A stretch of 64,000 nucleotides of DNA. Source: Ischnura elegans (Eukaryota > Arthropoda > Insecta > Odonata > Coenagrionidae). Position 1 is the first letter of the stretch; each line of letters begins with the position of its first letter. The stretch covers positions 83,587,907-83,651,906 of the forward strand of contig NC_060249.1 in assembly GCF_921293095.1 (NCBI RefSeq). The letters are read 5' to 3'. A program made the position numbers and the translations under genes. A model generated the notes under the pieces. That model saw only the letters and a list, made by a program, of their open reading frames with translations. It was not told where the DNA came from and searched no databases. Below are positions 36,667 to 47,819 of this stretch, in pieces.

Positions 36667-36803
36667 ATTTAGTTTTTACCATAAGCAACTTTTTTTGAAG
36701 GCCTATATTTTCAATTTTCCTTATTTAGCATGTTATTAGGCAAAAAGAAGCGAAAAAATTATATATTTTCAAGTATTTCTTTGTTCGGCCGGTAATGGGA
36801 CTT

Positions 36804-37512
36804 CGTGTGGCATAACGTGGTATGAAATAGCTTCGTTGTGCTCCAAGTACCCTCCCAAGGTAATAACACGTTGTGTAAGTATGGATAGGGTTCTCGTTAT
36901 TTTTTCGCTGGCGTTCCGAAAGCGACGAAGAATCTCGTCATTGAGGTGCGTCAACTTGAACAATTTTAAGTTGTACCATAGGTATTTGGTACCACGTTTG
37001 GAGTTGTTGTTCGTATCTTATTATGAATGGACGTATCGTAATGTTTGTTTCAGTAAAGTTATATTTTAAAAATTAGCTTTTAAACCATGTGTAAATTGCC
37101 CAAATTTACACATTTTTTCAATTTCAACACCTCTACACATGTGCGTTGTTCCTCTAAATGCCACGGTAGGCAACGTTTTGACGCACCTAGAGCTTTGCGC
37201 CCTCAGCAAACTCCTCTACTTCGGTTCAAAAGGTTCTATTCAGCGGGACGAACTATATAAGAAGGCCGTGGGTTATCGCAATCGGAAAAACCGCTGAATT
37301 AAGTGGGAGGACCCCAGTGTGGAGATTGGAGAGAGGGAGGAGGTGCTGGTGAAAGGCTTTTCGAGGGACACGCAACTTTTGAAAACCACGAAACTACTGA
37401 AGGGCAAAAAAATGGAATAAAAAGTATTCAGGGAAGCAAGGTCAAGAATATGATGTGTGAACCGTGTATGGATTCAAGTTGAGTATCACATTCGGTGAGA
37501 ATTTGTATCTAA
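36804..37512. other. intergenic, no gene recognised
   Basis: Short frames only. No repeat end was recognised before the Harbinger-type MITE fragment that starts at 37513. Confidence 0.35.
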
Positions 37513-37618
37513 AGGCCGTTTCACAGGGGCGCGGAATTGTGCAGGTTATAACTATATTAATTTTTAAAATTAAAATTCATGGCGAGGAATTGCACGAATG
37601 CATGCGTGCACGAAATTA
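37513..37618 (-). mobile_element. PIF/Harbinger-type MITE, truncated copy
   Basis: AGGCCGTTTCACAGGGGCGC and the following hundred bases match the start of the full copy that begins at 37619, then break off at CGAAATTA exactly where that copy starts. The two are head-to-tail, the first only about 106 bp. Confidence 0.75.
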
Positions 37619-37845
37619 AGGCCGTTTTACACGGGGCACGGAACTGCGCAGGTTAGAACTGCATTAATTTATAAAATGGCGTGGAATTGCGCGAATGCAT
37701 AAACGAAATTAGAACAGGGGCTATTTAGCCATCTCACGTCCACGCATTCTCGCATGTGTTCTAGCAATTCATCGCTTTACACGACGCAATTTTGACTGCG
37801 CCTGAGTACGCACGTCAGATCGCGCAAGTACGTGTAAAACGGCCT
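37619..37845 (-). mobile_element. PIF/Harbinger-type MITE, copy 2
   Basis: A 227-bp copy with ends AGGCCGTTTTACACG and CGTGTAAAACGGCCT, inverted relative to 3463-3696. It has TTA at its left border (37616-37618) but AAA at its right, so it probably inserted into, or rearranged with, the older copy on its left. Confidence 0.8.
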
Positions 37846-39850
37846 AAAGACTTGATGAGTAAGGGGCGTGGAAAAACTGCTGGAACTTTACGACTGCTAC
37901 GGCCATTTTTGAAGAATCCGGTATAGCGCACCAAACAGCAAAAAAAGCGTTGGTATGAGGTTACAGAAAAATATCCTTCTCTCCGCAGTACCCAACTTAT
38001 CGCAAACTGCTGCTCTGAAGTGATTAAGATCAAGGAGAAATGTATCCACCGTTAGGGGATGTGAGCAATGCAAGTACTTGCCAATGGTTATGCGTACTCG
38101 AAGTGATGTCCTCGTAGGCTTAATTGCTCAATCATACGATCACAGACTAATTTCGCGACCCCTTGATTACGCCATCTTTTAAGGATGAGTGTGATCACTA
38201 CATACATGAAGATAAACTTCTCTGTGATCATATGGAGATCAGGAAAAAATCACTCACTCAGTGCTTTAGCCTGAATGTTGGTTTGGATTGGTAAGACTAG
38301 AGCTCTCCCAGACTCAACCACAGGTGAGTGAATATCATATATTCAGGGTTTTGAGAGCCAGCTTCTTTCCGAGGGAAACCTCGTTCCCTTCGGGAAACGT
38401 GACACCCCTAAATCACCAAAAAAGTGCTATAACGACTTAGCTGCCACGCTCCCCTTCTTTGTTCATGACTTTTCCCAAATCTAAAAAAATGGCCGGCCTC
38501 GTACGGATCATGAGTACTTTAGAAAGCCTCTTAATGAATGGTTTTCGATTTTTTCAAGCTGTTCATCGCCCTTAGTGAATACCTCTTTTATATCGTAGTT
38601 TAATCTCCATGCAGTTCGATGTTTTTGATTTTCGTATAAAGAGTATTACGAAATCTGTAGTGCTGTTACTTTTATATCTCTTAAAAAACTTTTCGCGGCA
38701 AATTATTCCAATAATTTACTGTATGGGAGTGGTGGCATTTATTCAGAGTCAATTCTTCTGTTTTTTATTGGGCTCCATTTTTCTGTGATATCTGGTACAC
38801 TATTTCTTTACCTTTCCATCCCTTTTTATGGATTCAGGTGACGTTTCTTCGATTTTACGTAACGTGAACAATAATAATTGGTGGGCGCTTCTCCAAATCT
38901 TTAGAAATGATCAATCCTTGAACCGATATAAAAAAAATCAAAGAATGCCGACCCACTTACAGTTAAATAGTTATTTTTTAAACAACCTATCCCTAAATAT
39001 GTACCTATACTGCATTTTCCTTCCTAATGTGTGAGCTGGCGATTGCATTATGCGTGCGAAGTAAAACTAATCGCCCCCCAGTGATTCCTAAATTCAATAT
39101 CTTCCCTGAAAGATATGAGAGATTTTGTTAATTATTTTTTTAAAAATTAAGCTCAGACATAGTCTCTCGAAATTTTTCCATAAGTACCTACGAACAGCAA
39201 CTCTGGGATCATACGGGAAAATGCTGTAACTGTGACGGTTGCCATTTACTATATTTGTATATTCAATAAATTGTCCATGAAAGGTTAATAGTAATTTAAA
39301 TTCTTAGCAGATGCGAATGCTTTTTCATAATACCGTATCACTGGCACAGGTTTGGAGGCCTCGGGTTTATCCTTAATATTGCTGTGCTGTATTGCATCAG
39401 GCGTTGAGCTTTCTCTCAAACAATGGAAAGCTGGCAGTGACTATTCAAAAAGCCTTTTTGCGTGACTCATGCGTAATCTTTAAGTTAGCTCTGAACTTAA
39501 TTTATTATTTAACTTGTGGGGCTTTAAGAAACAGTATAATGAAATCACGCAGTAAATTTTGAAACTTATTACGCTCATATTTTATAAAAATACTTCAATT
39601 CCTCACTCGTGAACGTGATTATGACCGACAGGGTAGGTGCTACATTGGAATTCTTACATGAATCCCAAAAAAAAACTATTGGGTACTCAATGAATATTGA
39701 ATTTGAGTATCTACCTCTGTCGTATTTTGTTTACTTTCCATTGTTTAAACTTATTGGGCTTCACAATATTCCAAATATTCTCTTTAATACATCTCTGGAA
39801 TATTCTCTCGCAACATGAGATGCTCTAGACACCCCATAGTTATGGAGCAA
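37846..39850. other. intergenic, no gene recognised
   Basis: AT-rich with short frames (72 aa at most). A small hairpin-prone run GGGAAACCTCG..TTCGGGAAACG lies at about 38381-38400. Nothing else is nameable. Confidence 0.35.
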
Positions 39851-40023
39851 CCTATGTGGTTATGTTATTCTGAGGTAAGAGGAAAGTGAACGTCTTTTTT
39901 GCTCCCGTCTTAAGACTCTCCACTCTCCCCTCCTCTTTTCCGCTGGCCTCATTCCTGGCACAACAGTAGGCATAACCGATCTCACACAAGTTCTCGTCTG
40001 CCGCTTCGCCTGGGAAGTGCATA

Positions 40024-43000
40024 ATGGCCTTCCCTCTTTTCGGTGAGTTTTCTTTCGTTGAAATATTGTGCATCCATTGTGTTACAATTCTGCGGTTTAT
40101 TAATTCTCGGAAGTGAGAAAAGGAAAATGCTACTGTGAAATGCGGTGTGTTAAATAGTGAGAAATTATCGTTTCCAATTCTTTACGTTCACTTCATATGT
40201 AATCCTACGGATACTCCTTAAGATCCTCCATATACTTGTAACAACAGCAAAATTTCGTTATAGTTTGCCTTCGCTACGACCAAAGTTTGCTGTCAATGTA
40301 TTTTCCTGCAGCGTACGCCAAAGGCACTAAAATTTCGCGTCAGAATCCTATTTTTCGCCATTCATAAATTTGTGTAGGAAATTCTCTGACGTAGACGGTG
40401 ATATCAACGCTCGGATTATCAAGAGTGGAACACTGGAGTGGTTGGTACTATTTAACTCAGTGCTTCAACAAGATTGGCTTGGATGGCAGAGGGTAGAGTT
40501 CGCTCCAAACCAAACCATAGATGTGAGACTTATAGCTGTGCAGGATAAGGAAACCAATCTCTGTCTGGGACAGCTCATGAGGATTTAGTTATTTGATCGT
40601 GTTCAAAGTGGTTCAAAGGCCTTATCACCCATAGATCAGTGGTCATGCATTCTACCCTCCTGAATACCACGTTCCGTGGGGCCAGTGGCGCAGCGAGAGG
40701 GGGTGGTTTGGGGGATAACCCTCCTCCCCCAGAGCTCAGAGAAATTTTTAATTTAAATCCATTTTACTTAATTGCATTAATATTACTAATAGAATAGTGT
40801 AAGAGTTTATAAAATATCCCTCAGAAAGCCGTAAAACTCACTATTTATCCTAAAATTTTTCTTGGGGAGGGCCCCCGCAACTCCAGATTACCCTGGCGGG
40901 TATGCCATACCCCCAGACACCCCAGTATTAGTTGCGCCTAATACCACTCCTAGCCGTAATTCCTAGCTGCGCCCCTGCGTGGGGTAGTTAGTGGTTGATG
41001 GTTATCGAGGGATTCATACAAAAAATAATAACTCTGCAAAATATTCCATTTTAATAATAAAAAATTTTCCCTGTCTTCCAGTTTTTCCGTTATTATTACT
41101 CTCCGGTGAACATGTATTCTGTCGAGAATCGGCCCCAAGCAGTGCTCACCAGGTCATGAAAATTAGCAATGGATTTATGGCAGAGCTCTTTCAGGTAAGT
41201 TCATTTTAAAACAAGCGCTTCAGGTCTTCTTTATTTGATGAGTAATATGAAATATATTGATTTTTTGCTTTAAGCCACGAAAGTATGAATTCGTGGAAAT
41301 TTTAAGTGTACCTAAATGAATTTTTAATCATGCATGTGGTGGACGCGTTGATAAAAATCGGAAGTGAAATTGAAAGTCGGAAGGGGAGCGCTTTGTGGCA
41401 GGGCCGCTCAGGCGGGATGTATGACGCTAATTGCGCCACAAAAAAATATGTGGCGGAGAATTTATGGGACTTTTAAAGTATATACACGCCGCAAGAGTTG
41501 TTAATTTTGTGATGGAAAACGCCATCTGCATTGGGGGGATGGACAGTGTTCAAGTTCATTGTGCAATGTCCATTGGACACTCCTACACTGAAAAGACCCA
41601 TTTTGACGTCCCATTCGATAGTTCCAGTTAGCCATTGGTGTGCACATCGCCCCAAAGACATAGTCGTTGACTAGACTGTAAAATCCTCTGATGCTATTTA
41701 TGGGGCTGAGGCCTAAGTCAAATGTCAAATGCCAATCAACTATTCTCTTCATGCGTCAAAATTGAACGATTGCCATCGGCATATAGATTATAATAGATAA
41801 AAAACTATTTTTTTATACTAATGAACCAATGGTGAATAATTTTGCGTTCAGTCGGTCGCAATATTTTTGGTAAAGTTGAAAAAACATTTGCGACTGCTTT
41901 AACCCCTAACTCTCTGGCTCCATAATTGGCCAGGTTTGGGGTTAGGGGTAGGGATGGGGACGGTCTGACTCTTCCTCGTGCGTAAAAGAGAGCTGCACTT
42001 CGGGGGTCCACTGAGAGCGGCACTGTGCGGCCAGGGTCACCAAACTCATGGACCGTCTAAGGCAGCACACACATTGGCTTGGTATGCCGCAAGTCGGCAG
42101 CATGTATTTAAAACCATGCCGTGGCGTAACTATGGAGGGGGATGAGGGGATGTATCTCCCCCAAAGCCACAGAGATATCAAAAAATAATTTAAATTTCTT
42201 GTCCGGATTTTTTACATACTAACTGCGTCTGCTTAAAGTTAAATTATAAGTGCCAAAATGATGTAAAATGCATTTTCAGGCATGTTATTTTTCAAAATTT
42301 TACCTTAAATCCCCGTTTCCAAGGGAGGTTGCCCCCTCAAACTCCCCTCACCTTCTCCCAAAGCCCCCACATCTCCCCCATTCCCTCCCAAAGTATATTC
42401 CTAGTTACGCCATCGGCACCATGTTCTTTTACTCCGTCAGTTGACAACCCGGGATGCTTGTTGCATGACTTAAATTAGTAAAATATTCAAATATTGTCAT
42501 ATAAAAAGTCCTACATATACTTGCTTATTCATTTTTGTAGACATAGCCCATCGTTGAACACCGATGCATCAGGTGGCTTGAACTGAGATTCACAGATAAC
42601 AGAAAGATTGAAAATTCTGACATGGTTTTATGAAGTGCAGAATTCCTTAGTCCATTCATCCTGAAATTTTATCCTTGAAAGACCATTCTCATCTCCTCAT
42701 ATCCCCTATTGGCTCCTGGTTATTTACTTACCTTATAGTCTTGTTCAAATGTGATTAAGTGAAGTGGCCTTTAATAACTCGTTGAAAATTACATATATGT
42801 ACCTAATATTTTTATCATCTCATTTACGGCACATCACTTTCATATTTTCTTTTAAATATAATTTTTTATTAATCCTATGCATCACAGCTGAGGTTTTTGC
42901 GAGACCACCTTTGGTCCTCTGATTACCATTGGAAAACCCTTGATTCTGTGAGATCTAAGTTTTAAAGAGTACACTGATTTACACCAATAAAATAGTAGTT

Positions 43001-46000
43001 TTAAATTCTCAAGGGACGAAAAATGGGTGCGGATAATCCACAGACTGAATAGATAAAGCCAGTGGCAGATCCAGGATAGGGACAAGGGGGGGGTTAAAAT
43101 TCCAGCAGTAATGGGGGTCTGAAAAAAATTACCATTCTTGTATAAATTGGATACCCAAGGGGAGGCTATAGCCCCCTTAGACTCTCTCATAGATCCACCA
43201 CTGGTTAGAGCCAGGCATTAAAAAATAACTGCACTTCGTTTAATGGTATTTTTTGTGTTGTTCTTTCAAAGAATCTGGACATATGCTAAAGTAGGACACT
43301 TCAGCGCTTTTATTTTTGCCAACTACTTTCTTGTGCAGTAATAGTTGATGAACTGATAGAACAATAGTTTTGACAGAGCAATCCATTTTCCTGAAGTTAA
43401 AGTTACTCTTCATTTTCTTCAGGCATTCAATGAGGATCATGAAAATTTAGTTTTTTCTCCATTCGGATTTGCAAGCAATATTTTCATGCTCTTGGAGGGT
43501 TCATCAGGCGAAACTGCATCCGAAATCGAGAATGCATTCCATTTCAACAATGAATCCTTGGGCAATATGAGGTCTGGATTTGCATATTACTATGACATAT
43601 TTGAGGTAAGTTTGAGTGGTAGGATAGTACAAATAAAATAACCTTACTTAGGAATATTGTGCCCATATTTTTTGCTCTAATAAATTGAATTTGATGTTAA
43701 ATGTCTCCAGGAAAATAAGGGTGACAGTGAGGCAGCTGGTTCTTATAACAAAATCGTTGTGGAGAAGGACATCCTTTTGAGACCACTGTATAAGGATCTG
43801 ATGACATTGATATACCGAGCTAATATAACTGAAACACCAGGAAATGGCTCAGGTATGGTATTGCTTCAAGTTATGATCACATTGATAAGTTCATTTATGC
43901 ATTTCAGGAAATGTATGTGAATGCCGGGTTGTATGTGTTGAGATAACATTTTAACCTATGGGCACCCCAGAATTAATTCCCCAAGGTTGCCCTTCACCAT
44001 TGGGTTTAATTCTAACCCCCTTCAAATTACTATCACCACACGGGCATGCCAGGTACCAAGTGGAGCTTTTTTCTGATATCCATATGGGTACACTAGGCGT
44101 TCAAAGGCTTGACATTCAGCATGGAATTATTTCAGACAGCTGGCATCAATTAATAGCCCTCTATATTGTCATCAAAGGTCAAGCACCTTCAATGTTCTTT
44201 CAATGTGAGCCAAAGGGAGTCTAAACAAATTAACCTGTATTCATGGGTATAGTGGCGTAACTATGGGGAAGAATGAGGGGATAGATCTCCCCCCAAAGCC
44301 CAAGAGGTATAATATAATATAATATAATATATAATATAATATTATATTATATTATAATATTATATATAATATAATAATATATAATATAATTTTGGTAATA
44401 TTTTATTTTTCCTTTCAACTACTGCTGAGGATAAGAAATCTGGGATTCTCTTTACAGGCCTAGAGTTGCATAGTGATGTGGGAATACTTAGCCATTGGCG
44501 GGATTTTGAACGACTTCCTGTCTACGTATTTTTATCCCATGAAACAGCAGCACCCTTTTATTTGTCTAAGAGTGAATCATCATCCTCTGAAAATGAAATC
44601 TATGTTCCCATGATACCTCAAGTTGGCGTATTCAGGAATGGATATGACAAAAAGATGAAGTGTTCTATTGTTGAACTGCTGTTTGAGGTAATTATCATCT
44701 TAGTATTAAATTAGACATAGATGGAATGTTAAGCTGTCACCTAACATATCTAAGGAAAGTACTCTATTTCTACTTTCATTTGAATTAATTACTCAACACA
44801 AAGTTTCACTGCCGACCTTTCCTCGAAATTCAATAAGTAGATGTTTTCACATGCTAAACAAACCCAATCAATACTCACCTGATCATTTCACTGATATCCA
44901 AAAAATGATGGAAAACCAGATGGAGCTGGTCTGCATAAAAAGTACAATTCAAAGAATAATATCAAACTTCGGCTTGTCACAAAATTTCACAATAGTCAAG
45001 ACTGGGACTAGTTGGCATTTATGGTAGATTGGCCCTAAGCTTTCAGTTCTTTCCATAAGCCTCTGCGGACCTCTAACGTCTTTTCCTTAGTAAGTGAACT
45101 AATGTTTGACTGAATGACTTGTCCTTCAGTAGGTACCATCCAATAGCTTTCCTTCACCTATCCCGTTAAACCTGGCAGATATTCCATACCCCACAGACTC
45201 CGCATTAGCTGCACCTAAACCAGCTTTTTTTTAATGGAGAAGCCGTTCATATTTTTCTGCAGCAAAAGTTGACTGTCTTAAACATTGAAAGTAAAGTTTT
45301 ATCATTTCAGTCATGTTTGTCTGTTGCGTACATCTACGAGAGACTACCAATCATTTCAACATGGCAAAAAGTAGTGATGAAGCCTTTCATATTAATGTAT
45401 CACATTTCTGCGAACCAGGTCCCCCAAGTCAGGTATTTAAATAAATAGATATAGTGTAACATTTTGAAATATCCACTACTAACTTAACAAATAATTTCAG
45501 TACAATTCAAAAACAAGCTCTATATTTTGTAACTTGGGAGCAAAAAACAACATCAAAAAGCCACCATGACCATTACAATACCATTTGTACTACCCGTACT
45601 ACCGCTCACTGAGCCAATGCCATGAAATGCACCAGTGTGGATCTTGAGTCCTGCCGTATCTCTTCCTCCCGTTATCTTGTCCTCTCGTAGGCGCCTCCTT
45701 TTCTCTGCGTTCTCTTCTTCTCCCTGCCGATCTTGAATTCTGCCGTATCTCTTCCTCCGCTCTCTCAATACACCGTTACTTTAGTCTTTCTCCCGATCTT
45801 TCTTTATAACACATCTACCTCCTCCTTCTCTCCATACACGACTCCCCCTTTTCCGTTCACAACAATCTCCCCGTCCCTCACTACCATTGTTAGTTTTAAA
45901 TTATTTACAAACAACATGGTGGCTTGTTTCCATTATGTTACAATAGTAGAGTCCATATGCTTTAAAATTGCTACAGCAATGAGGAACTATTCGACGCGGC

Positions 46001-47488
46001 AAGAAAATTAAATCATTCTAACAAGAAAAAACATAGTATGTATTATGTTATTAAGGAAATACATATGAATGAATTAGTCAGCATGTATTTGTGCAGACAA
46101 TTAGTGATGGCTTTTATGTATTCCAGGCAAAATCAGTCAGCCTCTTGCTCTTGATACCTGATGAAACTGAGGGACTGAAATCGATCATTGAGAATTTACC
46201 AAGTTTATCGATACCATTCTTATTGAATACTCTCACTCAATCTGAGGTTGAAGTGTCTATGCCACAAGTGGCATTTGTGAATCAAATGCTTGACTTTTCA
46301 CCAATCCTTAAAAAGGTAAGTTAACAATGAAATTTTTTCTCAAATATTTTCTTACATTTATCCCATGCTTGGGAGAACTCTTGAGATATGTATGCATATG
46401 TATTTTATATGTACTTGAATTTAAACAATTTATACAAAAAAAATTGCAGATGAAGGAGTATAACTGTATGTCACAGCCATGCCCTTGCACATGATTCATT
46501 AAACTAATTCAAAGAACAGTACTTCACTTTTTTATTAATTTTTTCATTTTGGAAGTGTGAGGACTGGTCTCATGTATAGTTGATGTATTTACACCCAAAA
46601 CTGCAGTACTGGGCTTGTCAATTCCCTATTCAAGATTATGGATATGTGCTTTAGGGGACATACATCTCACTAATACAAAGCAAGTTCCTACTAAATGAGG
46701 ATGCGTATACACACTAACCAGTGGCGCAGCAAGGGGGGGTTTGGGGGATAAAACCCACCCAGGCCTTAGAGAAATTTTTAAATTTAATTAATTTTACCTG
46801 ATTGGATGAATAATAGTTATAGAATAATGTACAGATAAAATAAATATCCTTCATAAAGTGGTAAAACTCACAATTTTGAACCATTTATCTTGAATTTTTT
46901 CTGGGGGAAGGCCTACGTACCTCCCGCTTAACCTGGCAGGTATTCCATACCCCCAGACTCTGGTGTATTAGTTGCGCCTATAACCCCCAGGCTTATTTCC
47001 TACCTGTGCTCCTGACACTAACAGTTGCATAAATCTTGTCTTCAGCATAAAACTAAAAAGTTCATAATTTGATACTTTTTCATCAGAGAGGTATTGGGAA
47101 AGCCTTTGATCCAGAGATCGCTGACTTCTCACAAGCTTCAAGTGGCAAAAGTTTATACTTGAAGTCATTGACACAGAGCTCATATTTCACCTCATCGTTT
47201 TCATCAATCAAATCAGTAGCTGAAGGACTGCCAAAACTCAGTAAGTCGCATGAGCCTAACAACTCTTTACTTCTGAGCTTGTTCTTCAAATGTAATGCAG
47301 CATCGAATTTGCCATTGGAGTATAAATGATTTTTAATGCTTCTCTTTTCAGAACCCAAAGAATTAAGGAGAAAACGAAACACAAACCGCCTGTCTGCCAA
47401 CCACCCATTTTTATTCTTCATAATTTTTCGTGAAACAGGCCTCATCCTTCTTGCTGGAAAAGTAGAAAGCCCGACACAGACTCCATAG
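40024..47488 (+). CDS. secreted serpin family protein, 8 coding exons
   Basis: Exons 40024-40042, 41082-41194, 43423-43605, 43711-43852, 44458-44687, 46127-46315, 47087-47240 and 47352-47488 join in phase to 388 aa, a normal serpin length. The start MAFPLF is split after 19 coding bases; with exon 2 it gives a signal peptide (..VFPLLLLSGEHVFC). Serpin landmarks: FSPFGFASNIFMLLEGSSGETASEI (about 54-78), EIYVPMIPQVGVF, SLLLLIPDETEGL, VEVSMPQVAF, GIGKAFDPEIADFS, and the C-terminal ANHPFLFFI..TGLILLAGKV (359-381). Odd points: no LVNA.YFKG.W segment, no canonical EEGTEAAAA hinge (VAEGLPKLKPKE instead), and RRKR at 349-352 where P4-P1 lie, eight residues before the NHPF block. Protease inhibition is therefore doubtful. 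An AATAAA lies at 47810-47815. The tiny first exon is the least certain part. Confidence 0.85.
40377..40588 (+). pseudogene. orphan open segment in serpin intron 1
   Basis: After an acceptor-like TTTGTGTAG, about 68 codons are open to a TAG: KFSDVDGDINARIIKSGTLE, then WLVLFNSVL, WQRVEFAP and VRLIAVQ. The spacing of W and alternating hydrophobics loosely recalls one half of a MAM-like beta-sandwich domain, but I cannot assign it. It has no donor site or partner exon and does not fit the serpin reading. It may be a fragment of another gene or of a transposon. Confidence 0.25.
40683..40977 (+). mobile_element. hAT-type MITE family 1 in serpin intron 1
   Basis: A 295-bp element with ends CAGTGGCGCAGCGAGAGG and CCTAGCTGCGCCCCTG. 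The flanks CGTGGGGC (40675-40682) and CGTGGGGT (40978-40985) match at 7 of 8. Non-coding. Confidence 0.88.
42119..42415 (+). mobile_element. hAT-type MITE family 2 in serpin intron 2
   Basis: A 297-bp copy starting CCGTGGCGTAACTATGG and ending AGTTACGCCATCG. The flanks AAACCATG and GCACCATG match at 6 of 8. The interior matches 8598-8892 closely. Confidence 0.78.
43060..43203 (+). mobile_element. hAT-type MITE, short family, serpin intron 2
   Basis: 144 bp with ends CAGTGGCAGATCCAGGA and AGATCCACCACTG. The flanks GATAAAGC and GTTAGAGC match at 6 of 8. Its right border is about 220 bp from exon 3. Confidence 0.7.
44250..44400 (+). repeat. truncated hAT-type MITE running into a (TATAA)n microsatellite
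   Basis: TAGTGGCGTAACTATGGGG and the bases following match the first 55 bp of family 2. The sequence then turns into a TATAATA/TATATAA array (about 44308-44395) that is self-complementary around its middle and can fold on itself. Located in serpin intron 4, about 60 bp before exon 5. Confidence 0.7.
45100..45235 (+). repeat. hAT-type MITE family 1 fragment, serpin intron 5
   Basis: CTATCCCGTTAAACCTGGCAG then ATATTCCATACCCCACAGAC and GCATTAGCTGCACCTAAACC match the right third of family 1. The other end and the duplication are missing. Confidence 0.5.
45640..45758 (+). repeat. two-copy direct repeat, serpin intron 5
   Basis: A 30-bp block GATCTTGAGTCCTGCCGTAT..CTTCCTCC at 45640-45669 recurs with two changes at 45729-45758, a period of 89 bases. 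Pyrimidine-rich and non-coding. Confidence 0.7.
46719..47014 (+). mobile_element. hAT-type MITE family 1 in serpin intron 6
   Basis: A 296-bp copy starting CAGTGGCGCAGCAAGGGGG and ending TACCTGTGCTCCTG. The 8-bp duplication ACACTAAC is perfect (46711-46718 and 47015-47022). It ends only 72 bp before exon 7, close to the branch-point region. Confidence 0.9.
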
Positions 47489-47809
47489 CCTTCTGAGATA
47501 TGTAATCGATATTTTTCATTACTTACAAGTTTCAGTATGACAAATTATCTGAAAAATGGAATCAGTCTAAGGAACAGTTCCCTCACTTGGCAGCATAGGC
47601 CAAGGTTGATTGATTTTAACACCAAAGATACTGTCAGCATCCTTGAAACTATTGGCTTGTGACCACAGGCATTAAAATGTTAACAAATAGTTTGGAGCAT
47701 ACAATATCCCACAATCTCTGCATTATGTTTTTCCTTTAAAGATCATCACAAGTCAGTATTAATCAGGGAAGAGACTCTCAACATTTTGTATTAACTATGT
47801 TGTTTCCAT

Positions 47810-47815
47810 AATAAA
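47810..47815 (+). terminator. candidate polyadenylation signal of the serpin
   Basis: The first AATAAA after the serpin stop codon, giving a 3' UTR of about 330 bases. Confidence 0.4.
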
Positions 47816-47819
47816 TTAA

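Larger units (their letters stand above)
34932..36803 (+). mobile_element. piggyBac-type DNA transposon relic 1
   Basis: The left end reads TTAA (34932-34935) then CCCATTTACTGCC. The right end GGCCGGTAATGGG (to about 36799) is its imperfect reverse complement, without an intact TTAA after it. Transposase remnants appear in order on the plus strand: GLEASVIMELLKVIPEP..HRMFFDNFFS (35427-35609), KYMGGVDLLDNAN (about 35890-35935), and a cysteine-rich C-terminus with CTKCCVPFHSKC (36127-36324). At least three frame breaks and the missing N-terminal part make it dead. Inside are about 135-bp inverted arms (35290-35428 / 36536-36666) and three copies of AAGTTGCG-N4-CGCAAC. Confidence 0.8.

Noticed and set aside
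45733-46011. 92-aa Ser/Thr/Pro-rich frame in serpin intron 5
   Set aside because: Low-complexity pyrimidine-rich repeat with an 89-bp direct duplication; the serpin reads through cleanly from exon 5 to exon 6 without it.
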